A DNA stretch of 64,000 bases, from positions 3,720,001 through 3,784,000 of the forward strand of contig NZ_CP046564.1 in NCBI RefSeq assembly GCF_009818105.1. Direction: 5' to 3'. Position numbers and translations under genes: made by a program. Numbering within the stretch: position 1 is the first letter of the stretch; each line of letters starts with the position of its first letter. The DNA comes from Bacillus sp. N1-1. GTDB lineage: Bacteria; Bacillota; Bacilli; Bacillales; Guptibacillaceae. The notes under the pieces were generated by a model. The model did not search any database, had not been told where the DNA came from, and was given only the letters and a program-made list of their open reading frames with translations. Shown here piece after piece: positions 28,001 to 36,033 of the stretch.

Positions 28001-29231
28001 GATACATTGCATTCGCAATACTCCATCCGTACGTTCTGCCAGCAGAATCAAATACTTTTAAACCATATAGATCTGCACCAGGAGCCACCCCTTCTGCAGC
28101 TACAGCCCCAGTTTCATTTTCATTTGCAGGACCATTTGCTGCTGTAATTCCCGATACATGTGTTCCGTGACCATCTCCATCAAAGAAAACTGTAGCTACT
28201 GGGAATGGATAAAGAGTTGAATCTGGAAATTCATGTCCAGGATACGTTGGGCTAGGGCTAGCAATCCTAAAGTTAGCACCTTCTACTTCATCATCAGGAT
28301 TAAGGTCCATGTTATCAACATCGCCTTCTCCATACGCCTTTTCATCAGTGAAGTCTTTATCCTGATCAACGTCAATATAGACTTGATCGTCTACCAGAAG
28401 AACATCAAAATTAGCATCTCCTGTTCCATCTCCATTTAAGTCTCTATATAAAGGCTTTCCTTCTCCATCAACATCATATGAGGCTGGATTCAACGTACCG
28501 AAATAATATGTATCGTCTTCAGCATCGATACCTTCTGTTTTATATGTGCCCTCTTCTACAGTAATAGAGTCGTCCTCAGCTACTTCTTGCTGGAACCAAA
28601 CGTCTCCTTCTCCAACTGTATCAACGACGCCTTTGATTTTAGAAGAAACAACTTCGCCTTCTTTATTATATTGAGTAAAGGCTTCATGACCAGGATCGAC
28701 ACCTGTGTCAATAATCCCCACTTTTACTCCTGTTCCATCATATTTATCGTGAAACTCATCAACACCAGTTGCCGAATGAGTTTCTTCAGTTGCAGGTTTT
28801 ACCACATCTTCAGGGTTTTTAACTTTTGGTTTAAGATCAGTATCTTCTTTTGCACCTTCATCCAGCACGATTTCACTGTTCGCTCCAAGCATGCCAACAG
28901 AATCTAGACGATAGACTTGGAGAACTTTACTTGTGGGAACTTCAGCAAGATACAAGTAATTGTTTGTATTTTTCTTTACTTTCACGCCAAGTTTCTCAAG
29001 TTCTTTTGTAAGGTCAGGTCCTCCATGTTCATTTGCAACAATAATTAATTCCTGTTTTGATTGTTCACTTGCAGCAAGTGAGGCAATCTCCTGCGTAACA
29101 GGAAGCTTAAATTTCTTCGTTTCTGATAAAGCAGCCTCAGCCTTTTCTGGATTATACGTCATTCCCGCGAATGAAGAAGCAACAAGAGAAGCACCTGCAA
29201 CAATAGTCAGGACTTTTTTCTTAAACGTCAT
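25083..29231 (-). CDS. Large secreted S8 subtilase with three C-terminal cwbr2 repeats
   Basis: A 1382-residue secreted protease. Signal peptide about 1-34; inhibitor-like propeptide about 58-125; S8 catalytic domain with Asp175 (VGIIDTGVD), His355 (DGDGHGTHVSG), Asn464 (SAGNDGPG) and Ser558 (GTSMSSPYVAG). Asp and His are 180 residues apart, far more than the usual 35-70, as in tripeptidyl-peptidase II-type subtilases. The insert (about 200-345) is rich in Asp, with NGDG-type and DVDQDKDF calcium-like loops. After it come Ig-like/DUF domains, a PPC-like domain (LDLYLYRSKDG, GEYTIRVDGYSTVG; about 950-1010) and three cwbr2 repeats (about 1085-1380). Vpr/Epr-like role in extracellular protein breakdown or wall turnover. 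Confidence 0.94.
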   Translation of the reverse strand: MTFKKKVLTIVAGASLVASSFAGMTYNPEKAEAALSETKKFKLPVTQEIASLAASEQSKQELIIVANEHGGPDLTKELEKLGVKVKKNTNNYLYLAEVPTSKVLQVYRLDSVGMLGANSEIVLDEGAKEDTDLKPKVKNPEDVVKPATEETHSATGVDEFHDKYDGTGVKVGIIDTGVDPGHEAFTQYNKEGEVVSSKIKGVVDTVGEGDVWFQQEVAEDDSITVEEGTYKTEGIDAEDDTYYFGTLNPASYDVDGEGKPLYRDLNGDGTGDANFDVLLVDDQVYIDVDQDKDFTDEKAYGEGDVDNMDLNPDDEVEGANFRIASPSPTYPGHEFPDSTLYPFPVATVFFDGDGHGTHVSGITAANGPANENETGAVAAEGVAPGADLYGLKVFDSAGRTYGWSIANAMYLAAVPEELGGFGTDVVNMSLGSSPDLNDGSGAYAKIIEDMGELFDTIYVTSAGNDGPGVDSVGAPGDGMKALSIGAYINSKMWATEYGYYPYGKNSDGSPVQGEGLWYFSANGPTEDGQQKPDFVAPGSAYASFPLHLGNYEVLQGTSMSSPYVAGAVATLKQAALKDRIPFDYELAREALIQTAVHVDGYNRVEEGAGLIDVPAAYEYIRKHYINEVKEVNVTVYHGEKVSGGPGLYVRNKEVPEEVTVMVENPTDETKNLNISSNSDWFTPSVSSIKLAPGEFKEMTVKYDKSKMEIGVNAGTLLIDDPDTAYAEARSFQTIVLGEDFTSEDRFRLTHEDEVQSSKTKSYFFNVEEGAQEVRFALEALKENDEFQGRVRMLVMNPDGDQVNAFQGYAGYDGLGVEDYVAKSPKSGVWEVAVYGTAGPQDGLEMNKFKLEAFVQDVVASPGRIELGSVMPGSEVSQSVTFENYLSTKRSVEVVGGAFSKPETDKSRETVADGGVYDKTITLKNNISLDVAIGNTNDAGDDLDLYLYRSKDGKTIGDYIAIDADGDSEESFSVKNLPDGEYTIRVDGYSTVGETTDFDFSVTEAKVLEAGEEGAGKIEVTGKSSFDLGVGKKATTDVKITTPEVSGKYTAGIFLKDKATGEVLSIVPVETDGDMVEVVAGDTRFETAIEVSKQMYPEGTTVDTVFIATGFNFPDALSAGPLASAYDAPILLANKDGMLSDEVLNEISRLKAKNVMILGGENAISKKVTTQLANIGVSTADIERLSGNTRYDTNVQIINKLAEKGATSEAVFLATGTNFADALSAASIAGANDMPIVLTDGKTLTEDAKKVMAGKQVYVLGGDAVISDEVVDMADELSLTTKRLAGANRFGTLVEIHKELGTNTDQLFVANGMNFPDALAAAPLVVKDKGSMFLVKSDEIPKEIESYLVKYFTTTDVSGAKVLGGDSAVNKDVKDKFNKWLNK

Positions 29232-29460
29232 TTAGTAAAATCCCCCTTAATAGTTTGTGAAATCCCTACAATCGATCCCCCTTTTACGTGAAACAATTAT
29301 AACAATTCACTATTTTCAGTTTAATTATAAAGAGATTAAGAGTCAATCTTTAACTGTTAAAATTGTGAAATTTTTTGATAATTTGTAGATATTTTAGGAC
29401 TTTTGTCCATAAAAGCGAAATAATTCCGTAATGATAAAACATGATGGTTAATTTATTAAA

Positions 29461-29491
29461 AAAAACGCAGCGTCAATGACGCTACGTTTTT
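29461..29491 (-). terminator. Terminator overlapping the stop of the 697-residue subtilase
   Basis: Stem AAAACG, one mismatch, AGCGTC / GACGCT, one mismatch, CGTTTT around AAT, with A and T runs; the TAA stop at 29490-29492 lies in its foot. Confidence 0.9.
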
Positions 29492-31583
29492 AATCATCAA
29501 GAAGTTGATCGATATGCCAAGCTTTTGTCTCACTAATCGCAGCTGGCCCACCTAAAATACGGTAGTTACTCACTCCTTGATTATTTAAATATAAGATAGA
29601 CTTATTTAATGCTTCATTTTCTCTATCCGGATGAACGATGATAATCGATTGACCTGATCTTGATGCAGCTGCTCCACCAGTGAGGGCATCTGGAAACTTA
29701 AGCCCTGTGGCAAAATAAATTCCATCACTCTCTTCTTCTATTCCAAACCTTAATAAGACTTTAAAGTTTGTATCAAATCGATCTTCTCCACCGATTCGCT
29801 CTGAGTCCAAGGATGGAATTTCAGAAAGCACACTTTTACCGATAACTGTTTCGCCGCCGATCACATATGTTTTTTTGAGACCTAGCTCGTTTAAATAAGC
29901 TTTCGTAGCATCAGGTAAAGAATCACTTTTTGTAAAAAGAACAGGAGATTCAAACCTTGACGCAAAAGAGGAAATAGACAAAGCATCTGGAAAATTTTCT
30001 CCTGAAACGATAAAAGCTTCCGTTGTTTTTTCGTTTGCAACGATTTTCGCAATTTCAGTAGCCGTTTCATAACGATTATCTCCAGCGATTCTCGTTGTTG
30101 CTATTCCCTCCGATTTCAACTGATCTACAATAGCTTCAGGAAGGGCATTTTCACCACCAATTATTAAAACATGATTGGCAGAAAGGCGATTTAATTCATC
30201 TAGGACGCTCTTCGACAAAACACTTTTTTTCGATAATAATATTGGACTTCCTAGTTTAGAAGCAAGAGGCGAGGCTGCTAAACTATCTGGAAATGCATCA
30301 GAACGAGCGAGCACGACAAATTTACCATTTATATTCTTCCCATCAATTTGAACAGTCTGTTGATCCAGTGCATTCCAGCTGTTTTGGGATATTTCAATAG
30401 CCGTCTCAATAGATGTCTCACCATATATACGATTGTACTCTGTCACGCTTGTGATAGCCGCTTCAACATTTAAGAGACCACTACCGAGTTGATAAGAGCC
30501 AGCGAGAGGATCAGCAGTTTCTTTTAGTAGTTTAACTGTTTGTTTGTTTGTTAAATACGGTGCATACGTCTTTAATAAAACCCCTGATGAAGCGACAATT
30601 GGAGCAGACATGCTCGTCCCTTTATCATAAGCGTAATCCCCTTCTAAAGAGGTGCTATAAATATCTGTTCCAGGGGCAGCGAGATCTACGAGAGAGCCGT
30701 AATTGGAAAAGGATGCTTTCTCTTTACTACCTGTCTGAACAGAAGCGACTGCTATTACTTCCGGATAGGCTGCTGGAAAAACTACTGCTGAATCGTTGTC
30801 GTTACCCGCAGCACCCACCATCAAGATGTCTTTTGCTGCCGCTTCCTCAATTACTGTTCTTAAAGCAAATGAATTATTATAGTTACCAAGACTTAAATTA
30901 ATCACATCAGCATCATGATCAATCGCATAGCGTATCCCTTCTACAACTGTTGATAAATTTCCCGTTCCGTTCTCCGTCACTTTTATCGGCATAATAGAAA
31001 CCCCACGCGCCGGAGAAGCAATCCCGATTTGGTTGTTTGTTACTGCTCCAATCAGCCCTGCAACTTTTGTGCCATGTCCATCTAAATCTTGAACCGACTG
31101 ATTATCATTCACAAGGTTAACCCCATCAATGAGATTGGCTTTTAGGTCTTGATGAGTAAGGTCAACACCCGAATCAATTACCGCAACCTTTGAAGAACTT
31201 TTTTGATTACCGACAAGCTCCCATCCATTTAGTAAATGAATCTGATCCATCCACGTTTTTTGATATGAAAGCAAAGCATCGTCTGGTAGATCAACATCCA
31301 TTAAATAAACTGGTTGATCTTTTTCTACATGCTTCACTTCACGGTTAGACTTCAAACGATCAATCGTTTCGTTGACTTCTTGCTCTGGCACTTCAATTAC
31401 TTCTACTTTAGTGGAATATTTGGAATGCCTTGAGGGACTTTTGGCTTCACCATATGTAACAAGGATACGCTCTGTTTCTTGATCTGATTGTGCTTCAGAG
31501 ACTATAGGAGCCAAAGGGAATAATAGAATAAAGGACATTAAAAGAATAATAGTTTTACTTTTCAGTTGTGACACCTCTTCCAT
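29490..31583 (-). CDS. Secreted subtilase (S8) with three cwbr2 repeats
   Basis: A protein of up to 697 residues with a signal peptide (KSKTIILLMSFILLFPLAP), a short I9-type propeptide (ERILVTYGEAK to EKDQPVYL), and an S8 domain with Asp137 (AVIDSGVD), His170 (DLDGHGTKVAG), Asn261 (GAAGNDND) and Ser324 (KGTSMSAPIV). Three cwbr2 repeats fill about 380-697. Start choice is open: ATG 31583 has no ribosome site, whereas AAGAGGTG sits 6 bases before an in-frame CTG at 31565-31563 that would directly begin the signal peptide; a GTG at 31574 is also in frame. Wall-anchored protease; target unknown. It is divergent from the NprR-like regulator across about 500 bases. Confidence 0.93.
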   Translation of the reverse strand: MEEVSQLKSKTIILLMSFILLFPLAPIVSEAQSDQETERILVTYGEAKSPSRHSKYSTKVEVIEVPEQEVNETIDRLKSNREVKHVEKDQPVYLMDVDLPDDALLSYQKTWMDQIHLLNGWELVGNQKSSSKVAVIDSGVDLTHQDLKANLIDGVNLVNDNQSVQDLDGHGTKVAGLIGAVTNNQIGIASPARGVSIMPIKVTENGTGNLSTVVEGIRYAIDHDADVINLSLGNYNNSFALRTVIEEAAAKDILMVGAAGNDNDSAVVFPAAYPEVIAVASVQTGSKEKASFSNYGSLVDLAAPGTDIYSTSLEGDYAYDKGTSMSAPIVASSGVLLKTYAPYLTNKQTVKLLKETADPLAGSYQLGSGLLNVEAAITSVTEYNRIYGETSIETAIEISQNSWNALDQQTVQIDGKNINGKFVVLARSDAFPDSLAASPLASKLGSPILLSKKSVLSKSVLDELNRLSANHVLIIGGENALPEAIVDQLKSEGIATTRIAGDNRYETATEIAKIVANEKTTEAFIVSGENFPDALSISSFASRFESPVLFTKSDSLPDATKAYLNELGLKKTYVIGGETVIGKSVLSEIPSLDSERIGGEDRFDTNFKVLLRFGIEEESDGIYFATGLKFPDALTGGAAASRSGQSIIIVHPDRENEALNKSILYLNNQGVSNYRILGGPAAISETKAWHIDQLLDD

Positions 31584-31728
31584 GATTGATTGTCATACGC
31601 TTTTCACAAGTTTATAACGAATCTTTCGACAAATCACTAGAATAGTATCACATTAACAGTTTGAAAAAAATGGTTTTAAGTGGGGATAAAGTCTCGATAT
31701 GTTATGAGATTACTTGTAAAAAGAGGGG

Positions 31729-31878
31729 TTATACACGTTCATGGAGAAGGTTCTGATGCTGTTGTTGAAGCGTTTGAAGTTTTTCCTCGAGGTTATGCTG
31801 TTCTTTTCTCATACTCCCTATGATTTGGATTAAACTCGTAATCATTGTTTCTACACGTTCAATTCGATCTTCTTGCAA
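31729..31878 (-). CDS. Small coiled-coil protein (49 aa), TTG start
   Basis: A 49-residue frame starts at TTG 31878 with a near-perfect Shine-Dalgarno AAAAGGAGGTG 6 bases upstream. The product is strongly helical and amphipathic (QEDRIERVETMITSLIQII, then RKEQHNLEEKLQTLQQQ), with heptad-like spacing and no Cys, signal or membrane segment. No family was recognised. It lies alone between the subtilase and the NprR-like regulator genes, on the same strand as the subtilase and 145 bases upstream of it. No terminator was seen after it, so it may share a transcript with the protease. The flanking 31879-32093 holds no other frame with a good site. Confidence 0.6.
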   Translation of the reverse strand: MQEDRIERVETMITSLIQIIGSMRKEQHNLEEKLQTLQQQHQNLLHERV

Positions 31879-32093
31879 ATTCGACACCTCCTTTTCATTT
31901 TCATCATTTTACCATATAATGGTCAGTATCGATCCGAAATTCTTTCGACATTTTTATGTTAGGAAAGTATTTTCAAAAACTGGCGATTAAACGCTATAAA
32001 TTCGTCCATATTTCCCAACCTCAAAACTATTCTCTTTTCTGAGAATTTTTAGTAAACTGTAATCAAATAGTTCTAGGAGAAAGGAAGCAAAGA

Positions 32094-33356
32094 ATGATTG
32101 GAGCAAAAATCCGATACTTCAGGCAGATGAAAGGCATCACACAAGAACAACTCGCTTCCGGAATCTGTTCTATTCCGTATTTAAGTAAAATTGAACACGG
32201 TCTTGCCCAGCCAAGTGAAGAACTTGTTGGACATCTTTGCAAAGAGTTAGGCGTTTCCCTAGATCAGGTTGATGACGAGGATAAAATGAACAAACTTCAC
32301 AATGATCTAGACTCCTGGTATAAAGAAATGCGTCTAAGAAACTTTGAAGAAGTTGTTAGTTACAAAAACCTGATAGACGAAGAAATTGATGGTGTAGAAG
32401 ATCCTGATATGCTCACAAAATATCTACTCTTAACATTTAGATACCATATTTTATTTAGAGAAACTGATAAAGCGAATGATATTTTAGAGAGATTATATCA
32501 TGTACAGGAAAGGCTTTCTGAAAATCTTGAGTACTTTTATTTTTACTTTCTTGGACTGTACTACTATCAAAATCGAAAGTTCCGTGAAGCCGGTGAAAAG
32601 TACAAAAAAGCAAATAAACTTTTAATGTCTATGAAATCGAATAATGCCGAATGGGCTGAATTTTATTATCAACAAGCACTTGTCCACAATCGTCTTAGTC
32701 AAATTACACTTTCAAACAATTTAGCGATTAAGTGTCTTGATTTATTTAACAAAGAGTACAACTTCAAACGCGCTGCTGATACAGAAATTCTTCTAGGTGT
32801 TAATAATAGAGTTATCTTAAACTATGGAGAAGCAGAACACCATTTTCAAAATGCATTAAAGTACGCTGAATCCTTTAATGATAAACGACTTAAAAGCATC
32901 ATATATCATGATCTAGGCTATGTTTATTCTTGTCAAAATGAATCTAAAGTAGCTCTAGAGTACTACCACTCTGGTCTTCAAAATAATGAAGATCACGAAA
33001 TAGAAGATCGAGCAAAAACAGTTTATCTTATTGCTACAGAGTACCTTAAAATAAATGATACAAAATTAGCCAAACACTGGATTGAAGAAGGTATGAGAAT
33101 TGTTAAGAAGACCGAATTTCTTGAATATATATACCACTACAATATCCTTGAATTAAAACTCAATGATATTGAAGATGAATATACAGAGTTGGCTTTAAAA
33201 GATGCTGTTAACTATTTCAAAGAAAAAAATTATTGGAATTATGTATCTGAATATGGGGAAATGCTGGCTGATTACTATTTTAATAGTGGTCAATATAAAA
33301 ACTCCAGCTTTTACTTTAAACTAGCCAATGATGCTAGAAAAAAAATTATGAATTAG
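32094..33356 (+). CDS. HTH-TPR peptide-sensing regulator (RRNPP/NprR-like)
   Basis: A 420-residue cytoplasmic regulator. Residues about 1-60 form an HTH_3 domain of the PlcR/NprR style (IGAKIRYFRQMKGITQEQLA, GICSIPYLSKIEHGLAQPSEE). The rest is all-helical tetratricopeptide repeats (about 90-415; YYYQNRKFREAGEKYKKA, YGEAEHHFQNALKYAE, DLGYVYSCQNESKVALEYY, YFNSGQYKNSSFYFKLA). The length is close to NprR (about 423). In this family an exported, processed and reimported oligopeptide binds the TPR domain. AGGAG-AAAGGAAG precedes ATG 32094. A small secreted propeptide gene follows 15 bases after its stop, as in nprR-nprX. Targets are unknown; the divergent subtilase is a candidate. Confidence 0.88.
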   Translation: MIGAKIRYFRQMKGITQEQLASGICSIPYLSKIEHGLAQPSEELVGHLCKELGVSLDQVDDEDKMNKLHNDLDSWYKEMRLRNFEEVVSYKNLIDEEIDGVEDPDMLTKYLLLTFRYHILFRETDKANDILERLYHVQERLSENLEYFYFYFLGLYYYQNRKFREAGEKYKKANKLLMSMKSNNAEWAEFYYQQALVHNRLSQITLSNNLAIKCLDLFNKEYNFKRAADTEILLGVNNRVILNYGEAEHHFQNALKYAESFNDKRLKSIIYHDLGYVYSCQNESKVALEYYHSGLQNNEDHEIEDRAKTVYLIATEYLKINDTKLAKHWIEEGMRIVKKTEFLEYIYHYNILELKLNDIEDEYTELALKDAVNYFKEKNYWNYVSEYGEMLADYYFNSGQYKNSSFYFKLANDARKKIMN

Positions 33357-33371
33357 AAAGGAAGAAAATCT

Positions 33372-33509
33372 ATGAAAAAATTTCTTATTAACATGCTATT
33401 AGTTACTGGTGTTGTTGGAATGGTTATTGTACCTAATCATGATAAGGTGCCAGATTCTCATGACAAAGTACCTGACTCAAGCCCATCAAAAACTGAAATT
33501 CATATGTAA
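33372..33509 (+). CDS. Small secreted signalling propeptide with duplicated HDKVPDS, partner of the NprR-like regulator
   Basis: A 45-residue frame with AAAGGA 9 bases before ATG 33372. The N-terminus is a signal peptide (KK at 2-3, hydrophobic core to about residue 20). The exported part carries HDKVPDS twice in tandem (residues 23-29 and 30-36), then a short SPSKTEIHM tail. At DNA level (33438-33458 and 33459-33479) six of the seven codons differ at the third base while no amino acid changes, a pattern of selection on the peptide. NprX, the ligand of NprR in the B. cereus group, is SKPPDIVG; the KxPD core is shared. The mature form is inferred. It is cotranscribed with the receptor and closed by a terminator. 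Confidence 0.82.
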   Translation: MKKFLINMLLVTGVVGMVIVPNHDKVPDSHDKVPDSSPSKTEIHM

Positions 33510-33516
33510 TAATCGG

Positions 33517-33543
33517 AACCCGGCTTATTTTAGCCGGGTTTTT
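33517..33543 (+). terminator. Terminator of the regulator-propeptide operon
   Basis: Perfect 9-bp stem AACCCGGCT / AGCCGGGTT with a 6-base loop and T tail, 7 bases after the propeptide stop. Confidence 0.93.
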
Positions 33544-33609
33544 ATTTGCTCCGACTCCCCCCACAACGCTATACTAAACATAGTTTAACTAGAATAGGAG
33601 TGTGCTGAG

Positions 33610-34386
33610 ATGGCTTTTTATATGTTTGATGTCGACGGTGTTTTAACAGATGAAAATGCTAGACCTGATGAAGATGTTGTGAAAATGATTGAACAATTAG
33701 CAAAAGATGAGCACATCCTATCTTTTGTGACCGGCCGATCAAGAGGCTGGCTTTCTGATCATCTCTTTCCACTCTTTGATGATGACATTGACTGGTCTTC
33801 CCTTTATTGCGTATCTGAACACGGTGCTATTAAAGGACGTGGAACAGATATTTCTTCATGGGATCTAGATGAAGAATATGTGATCGCTGATGAAGTAAAA
33901 GACAAGTTATACAAAGTGAGTCAAAAAGAGAAGTATGAAGGTCTGATTCAATGGGACCAAACGAAAGAATCCATGGGTACGGTTGAGGCCGTTCACGGTG
34001 ATCCTGGAGATAAGGAACATTTAAAGAAAACACGCGAATCGCTTCAGGAATACGCAGATGACGTACAATCGATTTCTTCTGAATCGGGTAATAAAACCGC
34101 TGTATCTACTTATGGGGTTGATGTCATTCATCCCGATTTATCCAAGAAAATTGGAGCTACGTGGATACTTGATGAAATTCAATCTGCTGAGGAAGTATTT
34201 GTTTTTGGAGATAGTAGTGGTGATATGGTGATGGCTGTTACTGCAAGAGAACATGGATTAGAGAACATTACGTTTTATTGGGTTGGCGAAGGTGAGACGC
34301 CAGAGGAAGAAAATATCACCTCTATTTCAAGTGAAGCTTCCTATTCAGAGGGAACGAAAGAGATATTAGAAAAGCACATTGGCTAA
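33610..34386 (+). CDS. HAD-superfamily hydrolase (HAD-IIB type)
   Basis: A 258-residue phosphatase-like protein. HAD motif I is DVDGVLTDE with the nucleophile Asp7 and acid Asp9; motif II is FVTGRS; motif III Lys is in HPDLSKKIGA; motif IV is FVFGDSSGDMVMA. The cap region between motifs II and III (about 60-165) matches the IIB sugar-phosphatase group. Probable substrate is a sugar phosphate or similar small molecule; this is not decidable from sequence. It stands alone with its own terminator. Confidence 0.85.
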   Translation: MAFYMFDVDGVLTDENARPDEDVVKMIEQLAKDEHILSFVTGRSRGWLSDHLFPLFDDDIDWSSLYCVSEHGAIKGRGTDISSWDLDEEYVIADEVKDKLYKVSQKEKYEGLIQWDQTKESMGTVEAVHGDPGDKEHLKKTRESLQEYADDVQSISSESGNKTAVSTYGVDVIHPDLSKKIGATWILDEIQSAEEVFVFGDSSGDMVMAVTAREHGLENITFYWVGEGETPEEENITSISSEASYSEGTKEILEKHIG

Positions 34387-34402
34387 TCCAATGTGCTTTT
34401 TT
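34371..34402 (+). terminator. Terminator overlapping the HAD gene stop
   Basis: Stem AAAGCACATTGG / CCAATGTGCTTT with a loop of about five bases containing the TAA stop, then TTT. Confidence 0.9.
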
Positions 34403-34407
34403 CTGTA

Positions 34408-35400
34408 TTAAACTAGTTCAACTGGCCGATTTTGTTTAATCGACTCATAGCAAGCTTCAATAGCTTTTAAGTTATTTACTGTCGCCTCACCTGAGTAAGA
34501 AGGCGTTTGATTGTTTTGAACGCAGTGTGCGAAGTGTTCTACCATGAGCGTATACTGCTCGCCTTCAGCCGTTTCTTCTCTCACCTTGCCTTCGCTATTC
34601 TTAATTTGAATCGTACCATTCGCTCCTGGAGCGTCAGGACGGTAAGCGAACGGTAGGCGAATGCTACCTTTTGTACCAAGAATCTCATAAGAATTGCTCA
34701 TCTGACGTTCGAAACTACAATCAAACGAAGCGGTAACGCCGTTCGCAAATGTAAAGATGCCTGATGCGGAGAGGTCAACTCCACCACCTTCCGGAATAGC
34801 TGCTTCAGCATACACCTTAAGTGGTTCATTGCCAAGGATGAAGCGAGACGAATGAATGCAATAACATCCCACATCCCAAATGCTTCCCCCACCTAATTCA
34901 CTGCTGAGGCGAATGTTATTTGGTTTGTCTCCAAGGTAGAATGAAAAATTCGCTCGCATGTGCTTCACATCACCAATTTCACCTGAGGCGATCACATCCC
35001 TTACAACTTCGTGCTGAGGGTGGAATTGATACATAAAGGCTTCCATGAATATAACACCATTTTCTTCACAAGCTTCCACCATCTCCATTGCGTCACGAGC
35101 GGTAATCGCCGCTGGTTTTTCACAAAGGACGTGTTTCCCTTTCTTGGCAGCTGCAATGGTCCACTTTTTGTGAAGCGTGTTTGGCAGTGGAATATAGACC
35201 GCATCAATTGATTCATCTTCCAACATCGCTTCATAGCTATCATGATAATGTGGAATGCTCATTTCTTCTGCAAATTCTTTGGCTTTTCCGCTACCACTAG
35301 CTACACTAATAACTTCAGCACCTGTAGCATTTTGGATCGCGGGTATAACGGCTTTTCTTGCAATATTCGCCGTACCCATTATTCCAAATCTCAATCCCAT
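34408..35400 (-). CDS. Gfo/Idh/MocA-family oxidoreductase
   Basis: A 330-residue NAD(P)-dependent dehydrogenase. N-terminal Rossmann domain with FGIMGTANIARK (nucleotide loop), DAVYIPLPNTLH and the family-specific EKP motif (VLCEKPAAIT, catalytic Lys). The C-terminal beta domain carries GGGSIWDVGCYCIHSSRF with the likely catalytic Asp and His. ATG 35400 has AAGGGA at good spacing; a GTG at 35409 overlaps it. Probably acts on a sugar or inositol-type substrate. Convergent with the HAD gene. Confidence 0.9.
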   Translation of the reverse strand: MGLRFGIMGTANIARKAVIPAIQNATGAEVISVASGSGKAKEFAEEMSIPHYHDSYEAMLEDESIDAVYIPLPNTLHKKWTIAAAKKGKHVLCEKPAAITARDAMEMVEACEENGVIFMEAFMYQFHPQHEVVRDVIASGEIGDVKHMRANFSFYLGDKPNNIRLSSELGGGSIWDVGCYCIHSSRFILGNEPLKVYAEAAIPEGGGVDLSASGIFTFANGVTASFDCSFERQMSNSYEILGTKGSIRLPFAYRPDAPGANGTIQIKNSEGKVREETAEGEQYTLMVEHFAHCVQNNQTPSYSGEATVNNLKAIEACYESIKQNRPVELV

Positions 35401-35567
35401 TTCATGCACTTCCCTTCTATGTATTCATTACCCATTTTACCATTCTGTCGAGTTAACTTCCCTGATGATGTTTCCATATTTACCTTTCATCTACCCCCAA
35501 CGTAACATGCTATAAACCGAAACATTAAGTAATCCCTTTAATCCCCCCTTTTGATTATAAGGAAAAC

Positions 35568-35598
35568 AAGAGCCGCCCTCGACCGAGGGCGGCTCTTT
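35568..35598 (-). terminator. Strong bidirectional-type hairpin after the 95-aa gene
   Basis: Perfect 13-bp stem AAGAGCCGCCCTC / GAGGGCGGCTCTT, loop GACC. It terminates the 35602-35889 gene leftward. Confidence 0.85.
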
Positions 35599-35601
35599 TC
35601 A

Positions 35602-35889
35602 TCAATCAACAAATCTTCGAATCACTTCCATGAGTTCTGGACGAATACTTTTCTCCAAATCCTTAAGTTGAGATTGATTGCGGTATTTTTTTTCAATGAT
35701 ATCGCGCTGTTTACTATTTTCAAGCATCCAATGCAACCATTTTTGATCAGCTGTTTCGGTGAATAGCTCATCATTTTCATATTTTCCATGCAAATCTCTT
35801 AACAATTGCCCCATATTTTTTTCAGGGTGCTCATTCCAATAAGTTCTTAACGCATCAGAAAGAATTTCAATTTCCTTTTTTCCATGCAT
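35602..35889 (-). CDS. Small conserved-type hypothetical protein (95 aa)
   Basis: A 95-residue, soluble, helical, charged protein (KKEIEILSDALRTYWNEHPE, QLLRDLHGKYEN, ENSKQRDIIEKKYR). No signal, membrane segment or known motif; no family was recognised. A dedicated terminator at 35568-35598 and the purine-rich leader upstream (GGATGTGGTTGA before the ATG) support expression. No neighbour suggests its role. Confidence 0.6.
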   Translation of the reverse strand: MHGKKEIEILSDALRTYWNEHPEKNMGQLLRDLHGKYENDELFTETADQKWLHWMLENSKQRDIIEKKYRNQSQLKDLEKSIRPELMEVIRRFVD

Positions 35890-35997
35890 TCAACCACATC
35901 CTTATCTATAACGATTTTTCTATTATATGAACTAATGATCCTTTGAAATTTTGATCATTAGCGAGATAAATGAAAGCCATTTTAATTATAATAACAC

Positions 35998-36029
35998 AAA
36001 ACCACCTCTCTTTTTATGAGAGGTGGTTA
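35998..36029 (-). terminator. Terminator after the SpoIID/LytB gene
   Basis: Perfect stem AACCACCTCTC / GAGAGGTGGTT with a TTTTTAT loop; the leftward tail is TTTTG. It ends 6 bases from the gene's stop. Confidence 0.88.
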
Positions 36030-36033
36030 AAGA

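Noticed and set aside
25711..28907. Several long rightward frames opposite the large subtilase
   Set aside because: These are shadows of a long coding region with biased codons; no ribosome sites or domains.
32029..32046. ATTCTC...GAGAAT inverted repeat as an operator of the NprR-like gene
   Set aside because: Six-base arms are short enough to arise by chance and no second copy was found near the divergent protease.
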